DNA of 39,688 bases from an uncultured Prevotellaceae bacterium (GCA_900319235.1 ONNR01000031.1:1790-41477), one strand, 5' to 3'; shown: positions 1 through 8,472, counted from the stretch's first letter. Notes: a model not told the origin generated them from the sequence alone. Numbers and translations are program-made.

Positions 1-429
1 AAAATTAACCTGCTGGTGCTGCACTGCTCGGACACGAGACCCGACCAGGACTTCTCCATCGAGAAGCTGATGCGTTGCCATCGTGCACGTGGCTTCGGCT
101 CCTATCCGGGTTATCACCTCTATGTGCGACGGGATGGTAGTCTCTACTATTGTCGACCTGTCAGTGAGCGGGGGTGTCACGTCAAGGGACACAACTCGGA
201 CAGTGTCGGGATCTGCTACGAAGGTGGCCACTCGTGCAGTCCCGAATACAAGTACGAGGACAATCGCACAGCCGAGCAGATGGTCGTCCTGGACGAGATC
301 TTTCAGCTGCTGCATGAGGTCTATCCCGAGGCACGCATCGTCGGGCACTGCGAACAGAATCACGGCAAGGCGTGTCCCTGTCTCGATCCACCAGCATCTA
401 AAGAGTACAAGTACATCTTTAATGCTTAG
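1..429 (+). CDS. N-acetylmuramoyl-L-alanine amidase (Amidase_2/PGRP fold), 5'-truncated by window edge
   Basis: This is the C-terminal part of an amidase that cuts the bond between MurNAc and the stem-peptide L-Ala in peptidoglycan. The frame is already open at base 1 (KINLLVLHCS), so only a few N-terminal residues are missing; the first in-window ATG at base 16 is internal. Family landmarks are visible: LHCSDT with the first zinc-ligand His, GYHLYVRRDGS, SERGCHVKGHNSDSVGICYEGG, then GHCEQNHGKACPCLD with the second His and the Cys ligand. The length (about 140 aa) matches the small Bacteroidetes amidases that often sit in phage-derived or mobile segments. There is no evidence for or against a signal peptide because the start lies outside the window. 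The fold assignment is firm; a cellular versus phage-lysis role is not decidable. Confidence 0.92.
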   Translation, partial: KINLLVLHCSDTRPDQDFSIEKLMRCHRARGFGSYPGYHLYVRRDGSLYYCRPVSERGCHVKGHNSDSVGICYEGGHSCSPEYKYEDNRTAEQMVVLDEIFQLLHEVYPEARIVGHCEQNHGKACPCLDPPASKEYKYIFNA

Positions 430-433
430 AGAA

Positions 434-548
434 ATTAGGGGATATTAAGGGATTTGAAGGGACATTAAAGGACGTCACCTTCGTGGGTTCCCGAACAATC
501 GTCCCTAAAAATCCCTTAATATCCTTAAAAATCCCTTATAATCCCTTA
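434..548. repeat. Facing pair of 10-bp tandem arrays (ATTAAGGGAT / ATCCCTTAAT)
   Basis: The left arm (434-473) holds four 10-bp units close to ATTAAGGGAT. The right arm (501-548) holds five 10-bp units of the exact reverse complement, ATCCCTTAAT. The 27-bp centre (474-500) carries no repeat. A transcript could fold into a long imperfect hairpin; as DNA, the arms are sites spaced about one helical turn apart in opposite orientation. The right arm ends 5 bp before the ATG of the AraC-type gene, so it forms that gene's leader. It could be an attenuator or terminator for the amidase, or an operator for the downstream regulator. The function is inference. Confidence 0.85.
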
Positions 549-553
549 GAAAA

Positions 554-1030
554 ATGAAACATATCGTAGAGAGCGTGGAGGAGATGTACCACGCACGAGA
601 ACCAACTGGAGAAGTGATCATCGATGCAGTGGTGGATGCTGTTCGCAAGACCAGGACACAGCGGTCAAGCGATATCGCATTGCTGTTGGATGTAGAACAT
701 CGGCAGCTGAACGATGCATTCAAGATGCTCACGGGCATGAACCTGAGCACGATGCTCATCGAGTGGCGAATGATGCAAGCCAGGGATCTGCTCGACGACA
801 AGAGCCTGTCGGTAACTGAGGTGGCCCATCGCTGCGGCTTCAAGCGTCAGAAGAACCTTATCCTGGCATTCCGACGACGGTGGGGAACCACTCCGCAAGC
901 GTACCGGACGGGCAAGCTACTCCGCAACGGCAATTACGTGGTCAACAAGGACTATCATTCGCGGAAGACTGCACTTGATATCGCGAAGGAACATCTATCC
1001 CAGATGACGAACAACAGTAATAATAACTGA
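554..1030 (+). CDS. Stand-alone AraC-family helix-turn-helix DNA-binding protein
   Basis: The protein is 158 aa. Residues about 35-120 form an AraC/XylS-type double helix-turn-helix: LDVEHRQLNDAFKMLTGMN, then LIEWRMMQARDLLDDKSLSV, then TEVAHRCGFKRQKNLILAFRRRWGTTP. It ends in the PxxYR-like motif PQAYRTG that closes these domains. No N-terminal ligand-binding or response-regulator domain is present, so it is a bare DNA-binding module with about 30 acidic or helical residues in front and a polar Asn-rich tail. The ATG at 554 follows directly on an inverted 10-bp repeat array, and a 42-bp repeat array begins about 20 bp after the stop. Either could be its binding site, but this is inference. The family call is confident; the target genes are unknown. 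Confidence 0.88.
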   Translation: MKHIVESVEEMYHAREPTGEVIIDAVVDAVRKTRTQRSSDIALLLDVEHRQLNDAFKMLTGMNLSTMLIEWRMMQARDLLDDKSLSVTEVAHRCGFKRQKNLILAFRRRWGTTPQAYRTGKLLRNGNYVVNKDYHSRKTALDIAKEHLSQMTNNSNNN

Positions 1031-1046
1031 AACCCTATTTCAGATC

Positions 1047-1465
1047 GTGGCATACCCCCCAAGGTACCGTGGAGGATATGCCGCGATTGTTGTATGTCCG
1101 CTTACGTTCGTTGGAGGATATGCGGAGATAGGAAGATGTCCTCTAACGTTCGTTGAAGGATATGAGGAGGTGGCAGCATGTCCTCTATTGTTCGTTGAAG
1201 GATATGCGACGATGGGAGGATGTCCCCTAACGTTCGTTGGAGGATATGCGGAGGTGGGAGCATGTCCGCTGACGTCCGTTACAGGATATGCGGAGGTGGG
1301 AGCATGTCCGCTAAGGTTCATTGAAGGATATGCGGAGGTGGCGGGATGTCCGCTAACGTTCGCTAAAAGATATGCGCAGATGGTGGGATATCCTCTGACG
1401 TTCGTTGAAGGACATGATTCTGCAGGATGATGTCCGCTTACGTTCGTTGGGGGATATGCGCACAC
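1047..1465. repeat. 42-bp tandem repeat array, ten phased units
   Basis: The block aGGATATG recurs at 1073, 1115, 1157, 1199, 1241, 1283, 1325, 1367, 1409 and 1451, exactly every 42 bp with no indels, and with units imperfectly conserved. The typical unit reads aggatatgcggaggtggga, then gcatgtccgctaacgttcgt, then tg or a close variant. Because 42 is a multiple of three, both strands stay open through most of the array, giving 14-residue periodic peptides (plus strand GYAEVGACPLTFVE; minus strand about GHAPTSAYPSTNV). The plus reading frame breaks at 1428; the minus frame is open over 1040-1465 but only from a GTG start. I see no promoter for either and treat the array as non-coding with low certainty. 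42 bp is also four B-DNA turns, so the units would lie on one helix face. Confidence 0.9.
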
Positions 1466-1528
1466 AGAAGATTTCGTTTGCCGAATGGCAAGGGGAACTA
1501 CGTAAAAATCATTGAGGAAATCTCTGCT

Positions 1529-4309
1529 TTATTCGGTCTCTGTATCACCCAAAGGAATCATCCTTATATCAGTATTAACGCGAATAGGTATCGTATTCGT
1601 AGAATTGAGGTCTTCCTCTGTGAGGCGGAAGAACTCCCAGCCACCACCGCTGTTTCTCATCATCAGGTTGCCATTGTCCTTGAGAGTGTAAAGAGCAATT
1701 CCTGACCTCATTTTCTGGCCTTCTCGGGCGTTTTTCTCGAAGTCAATGGATATGGTCTTGGTCTTCTCATCGAAAGAGAAATACTTTATTTCCGTCCAGC
1801 TGCTTTTGGCAGTCTTGTATCTTTTTAACTGACCTTCGAATATGCCGAACTCATTGTCCTCGGGCAGATACACAATCATCGTAATGTATTCGTCTTCAGT
1901 AACCTTGCCTTTAAGCTCAAGAGGAACCCAGATGCCGTTGAACTGGCTCAAGTCGAAACTATTATTGTTGAACGTCACAGGTACACGAAAACCACGTTCC
2001 GTCTTGCCGTTGCTGTTGGGGACATCGTAAGGCTTTGCTTTTGCCAGTTGCACATATCCCACAAGGTCTTTCAGATTGCCGTAGTTCGGAGCCTTTATAT
2101 CCACCGAATCGGGAGCGCCATATTGCAGATAATGGAACACAGTGCTTTTCCCCACTTTTTCCTCCTTGTCGCTAGTCTTAAGGTCGAGGCAATATGGGGC
2201 ACCGGTGTCATTCTTGGCACGGAACAACGGCGTGCGGCGGCCCTTGAACTTCATCTCGCACAGCAGGTTGGGATCATTTTTCATGCTCACCGAATCATAG
2301 CCGTAATACTTGGAATGAAGCACGGTCTCGTCCTTTTTCAGCGACTCGTCAACAGCATAGAAATAAAGTGGGGTGTTTAGCGTGGGCAGCACTTCTTCCC
2401 TGATTTTCGTGCGGGCTTCCAAGGTGCGCTTGTGGAAGTCTTTTTCAATAATGTCATTGATGACTTTGTTGGTTTGACGCATCAGTGCCTCCGTAGCGCG
2501 ATGTTTATAGTCTTTACTCTGAGCGAGAACATACCTGTCGTTGAACCGTGTTTCACCGGAAACGGAATAAAAATGCTCTTGGCTTATAAAAGAGTGAGTG
2601 TTGACCAACGCACCATTACTGTTAAGTCCTATCACTCTTGCCTTTTGGCAAATATCGAAAAGACGACGATATTCTTCATAATCCGATGGCAAATTTGGGA
2701 CCTTATCGAAAAGATATTCCCCTGTAATGGGATCGGGGATTCTTGCGTAAAGATCATTGCAATATTTACATATATCTTTCGAGGCTGTTACGAGGTAAGT
2801 ACGCCAAATTCCCAATTTAAGCTCGTCAGGGACATCTGTCCAGAAACAATTCACATACTCCTCATAAAGTTGCTTTATTTGTTCACTTACATCATCTATA
2901 CTCTTTGCATTAGGATTGGCATCTCTGATGGCATTGATAGCTTCGGCCCACCCTTTCCCAAATCCATTGAGCGGAACATCGCTTTTGATACCCAGTTTTT
3001 TAAGAGGGATGTAATTGTCAAGGTACATATACTGGTGATATGCGCCCTCCTCGATGGTGACCGGTGTACCGTAAGGACATTCTTTATTTATGAATCTCTG
3101 ATTCTCGGTATAAACCGTTGAAGCGGCAAAGCCTATCAAACAAGCCCAGCTACATATTGCACCTGCAATCGATGCCCCGGCAAGCGACGCAATAGTGCCG
3201 ATGGTGCCGACTTTAGCCCAATAATAAGACCAGCGGTTTTCTTCTTCCACTTTCTGAGGGGAGATGCCACGCAAGGTCATATCTTTCTCGCGCTGGTCAA
3301 GTATCCACCACCCCAAAAGAGTGAATGCAGTACCAAGCGTGTTGCTCACAGCATTTGAAAGCAGTTTCATGGAACCTGCCACGGTAACGATTGAGGAAGA
3401 AACATCATTTCCCAATCCCAACATATCCATAGACTCAGTGACTTCGGAACCTGTGGGCACTCCGCCACCCCGGCTAAGGATTTCGTAAATGCCCTCGGAG
3501 TTCTTGCTCTGTTTGCGCAGGAACTTCGCAAATGCGTCGGTCTGTATCACTCCCACCTTTTTCATAGCCTGCGGTGCTATGCCGGAAGGGTCATATTCCA
3601 CAAAAACAGAGCCTTTTAGATATTTTGTCACATCATAGTAGAACTGCTCACGATCATCAGTACTTTCCTCGCTGGAAAAAAGGCTGAAATGATCCACATA
3701 AGCTGTACACGACTTGCCGTCGTCGGCAACCGTATAAAACACCTCTTCCCACTTGCCTGTTTCTTCGTTGAGCCACAGCACATTCCGCAGCGAACCGGGT
3801 CCGTTGTGAATTGGTAAGGTCACCTCCACCTCGGTACCGAACTTATCCTGACCCGATGTCAGGAAGATGTTATATGTGTGCAGTTCGTGCCCGTAGGTCG
3901 AGTCGGTCTTCACCGGCATAGTCTGTACCACCAGCGTATCGCTTGGGTTGTGCAGATTATAACCTCTCACATCCACCATCACACCTTGCTCGGAGAAAAG
4001 GACTGCCGCTGTGTCGGGGTTGATTACTCCGGATGCAGCCGGGCTGTTACGAAAATCATCCTCTGTGAAACTCACGTCGATAAACCGAGGATTGCCCGGA
4101 GAATTCTCAGGTGTAGGTTCAATAACCTTTTCGGGTGTAGAAAGGTACTCGTCTTTCAGAAACGGATTGTTAGACTTCAAGGGCACGTTTCCTCCTCCGC
4201 CACCGCCTCCGTAGTCAAAGTACTCTCCCAAAATGTAAAATACGCCAGTAGCGATAAGGAGAAAAATCAGGATTCTCCCTAGACAACATCCACCTTTTTT
4301 GGTACTCAT
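1529..4309 (-). CDS. Large membrane-anchored protein of unknown function, beta-sandwich and helical domains
   Basis: The protein is 926 aa and starts at ATG 4309. A short basic, Cys/Gly-rich tail (MSTKKGGCCLGR) precedes one TM segment (about residues 13-30), then a seven-glycine linker, so the bulk should be periplasmic. Residues about 75-215 look like a ZU5-type beta domain (GTEVEVTLPI, LWLNEETGKWEEV, AYVDHFSLFSS). Residues about 300-400 contain two further hydrophobic stretches (SSSIVTVAGSMKLLSNAVSN and GTIASLAGASIAGAICSWAC), a helical-hairpin pattern seen in membrane-inserting proteins. A long charged helical region follows, and the C-terminal about 120 residues look like a lipocalin-type beta domain (FNGIWVPLELKG ... 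GWEFFRL). No enzyme motif is seen. The gene starts 82 bp after the hsdR stop with no clear promoter, so it may be cotranscribed with hsdR. Its tail, TM and C-terminal plan resemble the subtilisin gene at 29537-31621. Confidence 0.85.
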   Translation of the reverse strand: MSTKKGGCCLGRILIFLLIATGVFYILGEYFDYGGGGGGGNVPLKSNNPFLKDEYLSTPEKVIEPTPENSPGNPRFIDVSFTEDDFRNSPAASGVINPDTAAVLFSEQGVMVDVRGYNLHNPSDTLVVQTMPVKTDSTYGHELHTYNIFLTSGQDKFGTEVEVTLPIHNGPGSLRNVLWLNEETGKWEEVFYTVADDGKSCTAYVDHFSLFSSEESTDDREQFYYDVTKYLKGSVFVEYDPSGIAPQAMKKVGVIQTDAFAKFLRKQSKNSEGIYEILSRGGGVPTGSEVTESMDMLGLGNDVSSSIVTVAGSMKLLSNAVSNTLGTAFTLLGWWILDQREKDMTLRGISPQKVEEENRWSYYWAKVGTIGTIASLAGASIAGAICSWACLIGFAASTVYTENQRFINKECPYGTPVTIEEGAYHQYMYLDNYIPLKKLGIKSDVPLNGFGKGWAEAINAIRDANPNAKSIDDVSEQIKQLYEEYVNCFWTDVPDELKLGIWRTYLVTASKDICKYCNDLYARIPDPITGEYLFDKVPNLPSDYEEYRRLFDICQKARVIGLNSNGALVNTHSFISQEHFYSVSGETRFNDRYVLAQSKDYKHRATEALMRQTNKVINDIIEKDFHKRTLEARTKIREEVLPTLNTPLYFYAVDESLKKDETVLHSKYYGYDSVSMKNDPNLLCEMKFKGRRTPLFRAKNDTGAPYCLDLKTSDKEEKVGKSTVFHYLQYGAPDSVDIKAPNYGNLKDLVGYVQLAKAKPYDVPNSNGKTERGFRVPVTFNNNSFDLSQFNGIWVPLELKGKVTEDEYITMIVYLPEDNEFGIFEGQLKRYKTAKSSWTEIKYFSFDEKTKTISIDFEKNAREGQKMRSGIALYTLKDNGNLMMRNSGGGWEFFRLTEEDLNSTNTIPIRVNTDIRMIPLGDTETE

Positions 4310-4357
4310 ATTAGTTCTTTTTTAAAATATTAATAGTGTTTCAGATCTGAGAAGATT

Positions 4358-4396
4358 TAGGGGGGTAGAGGGGGTAGATGGTCTAGAGATTCTAGA
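4358..4396. repeat. Short 9-bp repeat array over the hsdR stop codon
   Basis: Read on the minus strand, the units are TCTAGAATC, TCTAGACCA, TCTACCCCC and TCTACCCCC, an exact 9-bp period. The first unit contains the TAG stop of hsdR. The motif and period match the larger array upstream of hsdR (7519-7606). Just beyond it lies a perfect 10-bp palindrome, tcagatctga, at 4341-4350. Confidence 0.75.
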
Positions 4397-7300
4397 GGAG
4401 GTTGGAGTCATCGGCGGCTAAGGAGTAGCCGACGGATGAATCGTCATCATGGTCGAGGGAGGGAGAGTCGAAGTTGTCGGCATTGTCGGCCCAGTTGTCG
4501 CACTGGCGCATGACGATGTCGAGGGCTTCTTCGCAGTTCTCGGGCGGATACTTGTACTTCTTGAGGAGGCGCTTGACGAGGACCTTCATCTTGGCGCGGG
4601 CACTTTCCTTGTGGTTCCAGTCGATGGTGCGGTTGCGGTTGAGCATGTCGGTGAGCTCCTTGGTCATGGCGATGAAATCTTCGTCCTTGTAGGCGGCACG
4701 GACACCCTCGGGCTTCGACAGGGCATCGTAGAATGCCTTCTCGTCGGGAGTGAGACCGAGGTCGTTGCCCTCCTGCTCGGACTGCTTCATGAGTTCTGCC
4801 ATCTTGATGAGTTCCTCGATGACGGTCTGGTTGTCGAGCAGGCCCTTCAGGTAGTTCGAAAGGGTCATGCTGAGCATGGTGCTGAACTTGTCGCTCTGCA
4901 CCACGTTGTGGGCGCCCTGCTTGCGCAGCTGTTCCTTCAGAAGCTTGGTGAGGAGTTCGACGGCGAGGTTCTTGGTCTTCATCCTCTGCAGCTCCTTGAG
5001 GAAGGCTTCGTCGAAGAGCGAGAATTCCAGCTTGTGGCCGTCGAAAAGGTTGATGACGCCCTTGCTGTGGAGGCTCTGGTTGAGGAGGCTCGAGATGCGT
5101 TCGTTGATTTCGTGGCGCGAGATGGGGCCTTTTTGCGCAAGGCGGACGAGCATCACGCGAAGGGCATCGAAATAGGCGGCTTCGGTCTTCTGCTCCCTGG
5201 TCAGAAGCGAACGGCAGAGCGTGGTGGCGTTGTGGAGGGCACGGCTGTGCTCCACCATGTCGTGGCGCTGCTGCTGACGTCGGGGGTCGGTGAGCCAGTT
5301 GGCGCCGCCCGTGATGGCATCGGCCTTCGGCTTGTTAAGGTCGGAGAAGAAGCCGCGGTAGTCGAAGCCATGGATGAGCTGGCGGCAGATGTCGAGTTCC
5401 TCCTGCCACTTCACGAGGGCGGTCTTGGCGATGTCGGGGTTGCCGAAACGCTCCTGGTCGCGCTGCGTGTATTGCTTCATGGCAGCCTTGAGTGCCTGGG
5501 CGATGCCGATGTAATCGACGATGAGTCCTCCCTCCTTCCCCGGGAAGACGCGATTGACGCGTGCGATGGCCTGCATGAGGTTGTGGCCGCGCATCGCCTT
5601 ATAGACGTACATGGTGGCGAGCGACGGCACATCGAAGCCCGTGAGCCACATGTCGCGCACGATGGCGATCTTCATCGGGTCGTTGTCGTCCTTGAACTTC
5701 TTCGCCAGCTCCTGCTTGTAGTGGTCGTTGCCGATAATCTGCTGCCAGTCCTCGGGGTCCTTGTTGCCCGACGACATCACGACCTTCACCTTGTCGGTCC
5801 AAGTAGGGCGCAGTTCGAGTATCTTGCGGTAGATCTTGATGGCGATGCCGCGTGTCAGCGCCACGATCATCGCCTTGCCCGTGAGTTCCTGAGCACGGTT
5901 CTCCTCGTAGTGGCGGATGATGTCCTTGACGAGCGAGGTGATGGTCTTGTCGTCGCCGAGGATGCCTTCGAGGCGTGCCAGCTCGTGCTTGGTCTTGGTG
6001 AGCTGTTCGTCGGTGGCACCTTCGTCGGCAAGGTCGTCAAACTCGCGGTCGAGCAGTTCGAGCACCTTCTCGTCGAGTTCGAGGTTGAGCACGCGGCTCT
6101 CGTAATAGACGGGACGCGTGGCGCCATCCTCGACAGCCTGTGTCATGTCGTAGATGTCGATATAGTCGCCGAAGACCTCCTGCGTGTCGCGGTCGCGGTC
6201 GGAAAGCGGAGTACCCGTGAAGCCGATGAACGAAGCGTGGGGCAAGGCTTCGCGCATCTTGAGGCTGAACCCCTTCTTCATGCGGAGGTCGCGGTTGTCC
6301 CAATGCTCGTCGCCATACTGGCTGCGGTGTGCCTCGTCGGTCATGACGATGATGTTGCGGCGGTCGCTGAGCACGCCGTCGCCTTCCTCGAACTTCTGGA
6401 TGGTGGTGAAGATGACGCCGCCGCTCACACGGCCTTTCAGCAGCTTGGCAAGTTCCTTGCGGCTCTCGGCCTTCTGTGGCGTCTGACGCAGGAAGTTCTT
6501 GCAGCGGCTGAATTGTCCGAAGAGCTGGTTGTCGAGGTCCTTGCGGTCGGTGACCACGACGAGCGTACATTCGGCGAGGTTCTGGATGAGGAGGTGGGCA
6601 AAGAACACCATGCTCAACGACTTGCCCGAGCCCTGCGTATGCCAGAAGACGCCAATCTTGCCATTGCCTGCCACGGCCTCCTTGGCGCGCTTCAGGGCCT
6701 TGCCTACGGCATAATATTGGTGATAGGCGGTGAGGATCTTGCCGACGTGTCCTTCGTTGCGGTCGAAGCAGATGAAGTTGCGGAGGATGTCGAGCAGCTG
6801 GTCCTTGCGGAACACTTCGAGGAAGAGGGTTCGGTAATCGACGGCACGGTTCTGGGTGTGGGGCACCTTCCACTCCATGTAGCGCGACTCGTTGGCGGTG
6901 ATGGTACCGGCACGGGTGTCGGTGAGGTCGCTGATGACGTTGAAGGCGTTGAAGGTGAAGAGGTCGGGCACCACTGCCTGGTAGTTCTTGATCTGCATGT
7001 AGGCGTCGTGGACGCTGGCATTTTCGGCAAGGGCGCTCTTCAGTTCGATGACGACGAAGGGCAGGCCGTTCAGGAAGACCACCATGTCGCAGCGCCGCTT
7101 CTGGAACTGCTCGACGGTCCACTGGTTGACGATGCGGAAGTCGTTAGCGTCGGGACGGTCGTAGTCGATGAGCTTGACCAGCACGGTGCGCTCGGGCTGA
7201 CCTTTGACGGGAGGAAGTTGGGCGGGCACGCCGCCTTGCATCATATCGGTGAAGGCTTCGTTGTTCTGCACGAGGGTGCCGCCATGGAGCGTCGTAATGC

Positions 7301-7496
7301 GCTTCACGGCATCGTCGATGGTCGAAGTGGGGAGTCCCGGATTGAGCTTCACCAAGGCAGCACGCAGCACGTCGGGCAGATAGGGCACGCGCACGTCGTG
7401 CTCTATGTCGTATCCGCATTGGTACTGATAGCCCAGTTCGTCGCGGAACAGTTCTATCAGCGTCTGCTCGTATGCGTCTTCGGTGAAGGTTGACAT
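4392..7496 (-). CDS. hsdR: Type I restriction endonuclease, subunit R (HsdR)
   Basis: The protein is 1034 aa, the usual HsdR length. It is the motor and nuclease subunit of a type I system, translocating and cutting DNA unmodified at the HsdS target. The N-terminal PD-(D/E)xK nuclease is visible around residues 130-155 (RRCDMVVFLNG, then FVVIELKSA). SF2 helicase motifs follow: Walker A HTQGSGKS (about 288), a DEAH box MTDEAHRSQYG (about 390), motif III FTGTPL, and the motif VI-like MQAIARVNR. The C-terminal helical region binds the M2S core. The start ATG at 7496 sits just downstream of a 9-bp repeat array, and the four-helix-bundle gene lies immediately upstream on the same strand, so the two probably share the promoter at 8400-8432. 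Codon use is strongly GC3-rich, unlike hsdS, and leaves a 1014-codon antisense frame that is an artefact. Confidence 0.96.
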   Translation of the reverse strand: MSTFTEDAYEQTLIELFRDELGYQYQCGYDIEHDVRVPYLPDVLRAALVKLNPGLPTSTIDDAVKRITTLHGGTLVQNNEAFTDMMQGGVPAQLPPVKGQPERTVLVKLIDYDRPDANDFRIVNQWTVEQFQKRRCDMVVFLNGLPFVVIELKSALAENASVHDAYMQIKNYQAVVPDLFTFNAFNVISDLTDTRAGTITANESRYMEWKVPHTQNRAVDYRTLFLEVFRKDQLLDILRNFICFDRNEGHVGKILTAYHQYYAVGKALKRAKEAVAGNGKIGVFWHTQGSGKSLSMVFFAHLLIQNLAECTLVVVTDRKDLDNQLFGQFSRCKNFLRQTPQKAESRKELAKLLKGRVSGGVIFTTIQKFEEGDGVLSDRRNIIVMTDEAHRSQYGDEHWDNRDLRMKKGFSLKMREALPHASFIGFTGTPLSDRDRDTQEVFGDYIDIYDMTQAVEDGATRPVYYESRVLNLELDEKVLELLDREFDDLADEGATDEQLTKTKHELARLEGILGDDKTITSLVKDIIRHYEENRAQELTGKAMIVALTRGIAIKIYRKILELRPTWTDKVKVVMSSGNKDPEDWQQIIGNDHYKQELAKKFKDDNDPMKIAIVRDMWLTGFDVPSLATMYVYKAMRGHNLMQAIARVNRVFPGKEGGLIVDYIGIAQALKAAMKQYTQRDQERFGNPDIAKTALVKWQEELDICRQLIHGFDYRGFFSDLNKPKADAITGGANWLTDPRRQQQRHDMVEHSRALHNATTLCRSLLTREQKTEAAYFDALRVMLVRLAQKGPISRHEINERISSLLNQSLHSKGVINLFDGHKLEFSLFDEAFLKELQRMKTKNLAVELLTKLLKEQLRKQGAHNVVQSDKFSTMLSMTLSNYLKGLLDNQTVIEELIKMAELMKQSEQEGNDLGLTPDEKAFYDALSKPEGVRAAYKDEDFIAMTKELTDMLNRNRTIDWNHKESARAKMKVLVKRLLKKYKYPPENCEEALDIVMRQCDNWADNADNFDSPSLDHDDDSSVGYSLAADDSNLL

Positions 7497-7518
7497 AATG
7501 GGTGGTTTTTTTCTGGGT

Positions 7519-7608
7519 GTTCTAGAGGCTCTAGAATATCTAGAATTTCTAGGATATCTAGATTATCTAGAATATCTAGGCTCTATAGAATCTCTAGATT
7601 ATCTAGGC
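7519..7608. repeat. 9-bp tandem array (tCTAGaata), ten units, in the hsdR leader
   Basis: CTAG occurs at 7522, 7531, 7540, 7549, 7558, 7567, 7576, 7594 and 7603, with a degenerate unit (ATAG) at 7585. This is an exact 9-bp period with ten units. Consensus is TCTAGAATA with variation in the last three bases. The array fills the space between the stop of the four-helix-bundle gene (7599) and the hsdR start (7496), and its end overlaps the upstream gene's last codons. Unit gain or loss would change leader length by 9 bp without changing frame. A regulatory or slippage role is inference. Confidence 0.9.
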
Positions 7609-8345
7609 TCTCCATCCTTGCCAGCAAGTCCGGCACGTAGCACAGCGAGCTCGCGTTCAAGCGAGGCAATGCGGGCTTTCAGCGCAGTTATCTCTTGCTC
7701 TTGCTGAGCGATGATTTGTTTTTGTGTTCCACGCATGTCGAGGCGAGCGGCAGTCATGCGTTCACGCACGCCGCCTTCTTCCACAAATTCGCGGTCACGC
7801 TTCTCCAAGAAGCTGGACATAGCCTTGTCAACCATGTGACAAATGCTGATCGCGGTATTTGCCATCTCCTCGTCGGTCCATCTGGCAAAGAAATGTTCAT
7901 AGTCTGCCAGGTCATTGTGCGTGCGGCAAAATTTAAGCAAATTGTTAAAGCGTTGGCGCAAGTGCTCATTAGAGCCCTTGTCATTGCCAGCTTTCGCCCA
8001 ATCGTTCAGACCATGCTGCTTCAAGTAATCCTGATAATCTTCCAGCAGTTCCTGATTACTGCCTTTGGCGATGCCAAGCAGTTTAATCTCAACTTCGAAT
8101 GAGGTTTGTCCGTCGGTAAAGCCTTCGGCTATATTCTGCTTTATGGAACGGGCTGCCTGCACCATCTGATCGACTGTGCGATCACCATATTTGGGGAGGA
8201 AGCGCTCGCAGAAAGTCTTGGTGAGTTGCACAAGCACATCACTCTTCCGGTAAAAGTGCAGTTCAGTATAGACTGTTGCTTTCCGCATAATGCTCGGAGT
8301 GCCGTCATCGTAACGCTTCAGATTAATGTTTTCGGGATTAGGCAT
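7599..8345 (-). CDS. Four-helix-bundle suffix-domain protein (S23/avd-like) linked to hsdR
   Basis: The protein is 248 aa. Residues about 35-190 match the four-helix-bundle family related to the 23S rRNA intervening-sequence protein: FYRKSDVLVQLTKTFCERF, GDRTVDQMVQAARSIKQNI, AEGFTDGQTS, then SNQELLEDYQDYL. The AARSIxxNIAEG motif is typical. The last about 45 residues are a predicted coiled coil (QQEQEITALKARIASLEREL). Proteins of this family are often found next to type I R-M genes in Bacteroidetes, where their role is unknown. It has its own promoter (8400-8432) and runs into hsdR through the 9-bp array, so it likely forms a two-gene unit. The start at 8345 (MPNPENINLKRYDDGTPS) gives a plausible N-terminus 55 bp downstream of the -7 element. 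Confidence 0.85.
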   Translation of the reverse strand: MPNPENINLKRYDDGTPSIMRKATVYTELHFYRKSDVLVQLTKTFCERFLPKYGDRTVDQMVQAARSIKQNIAEGFTDGQTSFEVEIKLLGIAKGSNQELLEDYQDYLKQHGLNDWAKAGNDKGSNEHLRQRFNNLLKFCRTHNDLADYEHFFARWTDEEMANTAISICHMVDKAMSSFLEKRDREFVEEGGVRERMTAARLDMRGTQKQIIAQQEQEITALKARIASLERELAVLRAGLAGKDGEPR

Positions 8346-8390
8346 AATAATCTATACTATTAAACATTGCTCTTCATTCTGAATTGATAG

Positions 8391-8450
8391 TTTTTCGATG
8401 CAAAGATAACGTGTTTTTCAGAAAATTCCAAAAAAATGGGGAAAAAACTT
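8391..8450 (-). promoter_or_regulatory. Bacteroidetes promoter for the four-helix-bundle gene and hsdR; copy 1 of a duplicated segment
   Basis: On the minus strand a -33 TTTG (8429-8432), a 20-bp spacer and TATCTTTGC (8400-8408) form a consensus sigma-ABfr promoter. The surrounding 60 bp are about 90% identical to 8943-9003. The gap 8346-8472 between genes holds nothing else I can identify. Confidence 0.8.
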
Positions 8451-8472
8451 GAATAGCTATCAAATTGGACGG

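Noticed and set aside
1047..1465. CRISPR array or a repeat-protein gene in the 42-bp repeats
   Set aside because: Units are contiguous with no unique spacers, so not CRISPR. Both strands are open simply because the period is a multiple of three, the plus frame breaks inside the array, and neither frame has a promoter or a convincing start.
4449..7493. A 1014-codon open frame antisense to hsdR
   Set aside because: Its product is a low-complexity Val/Glu/Leu/Gly string expected from GC3-rich codons read backwards; hsdR motifs on the other strand are unambiguous.
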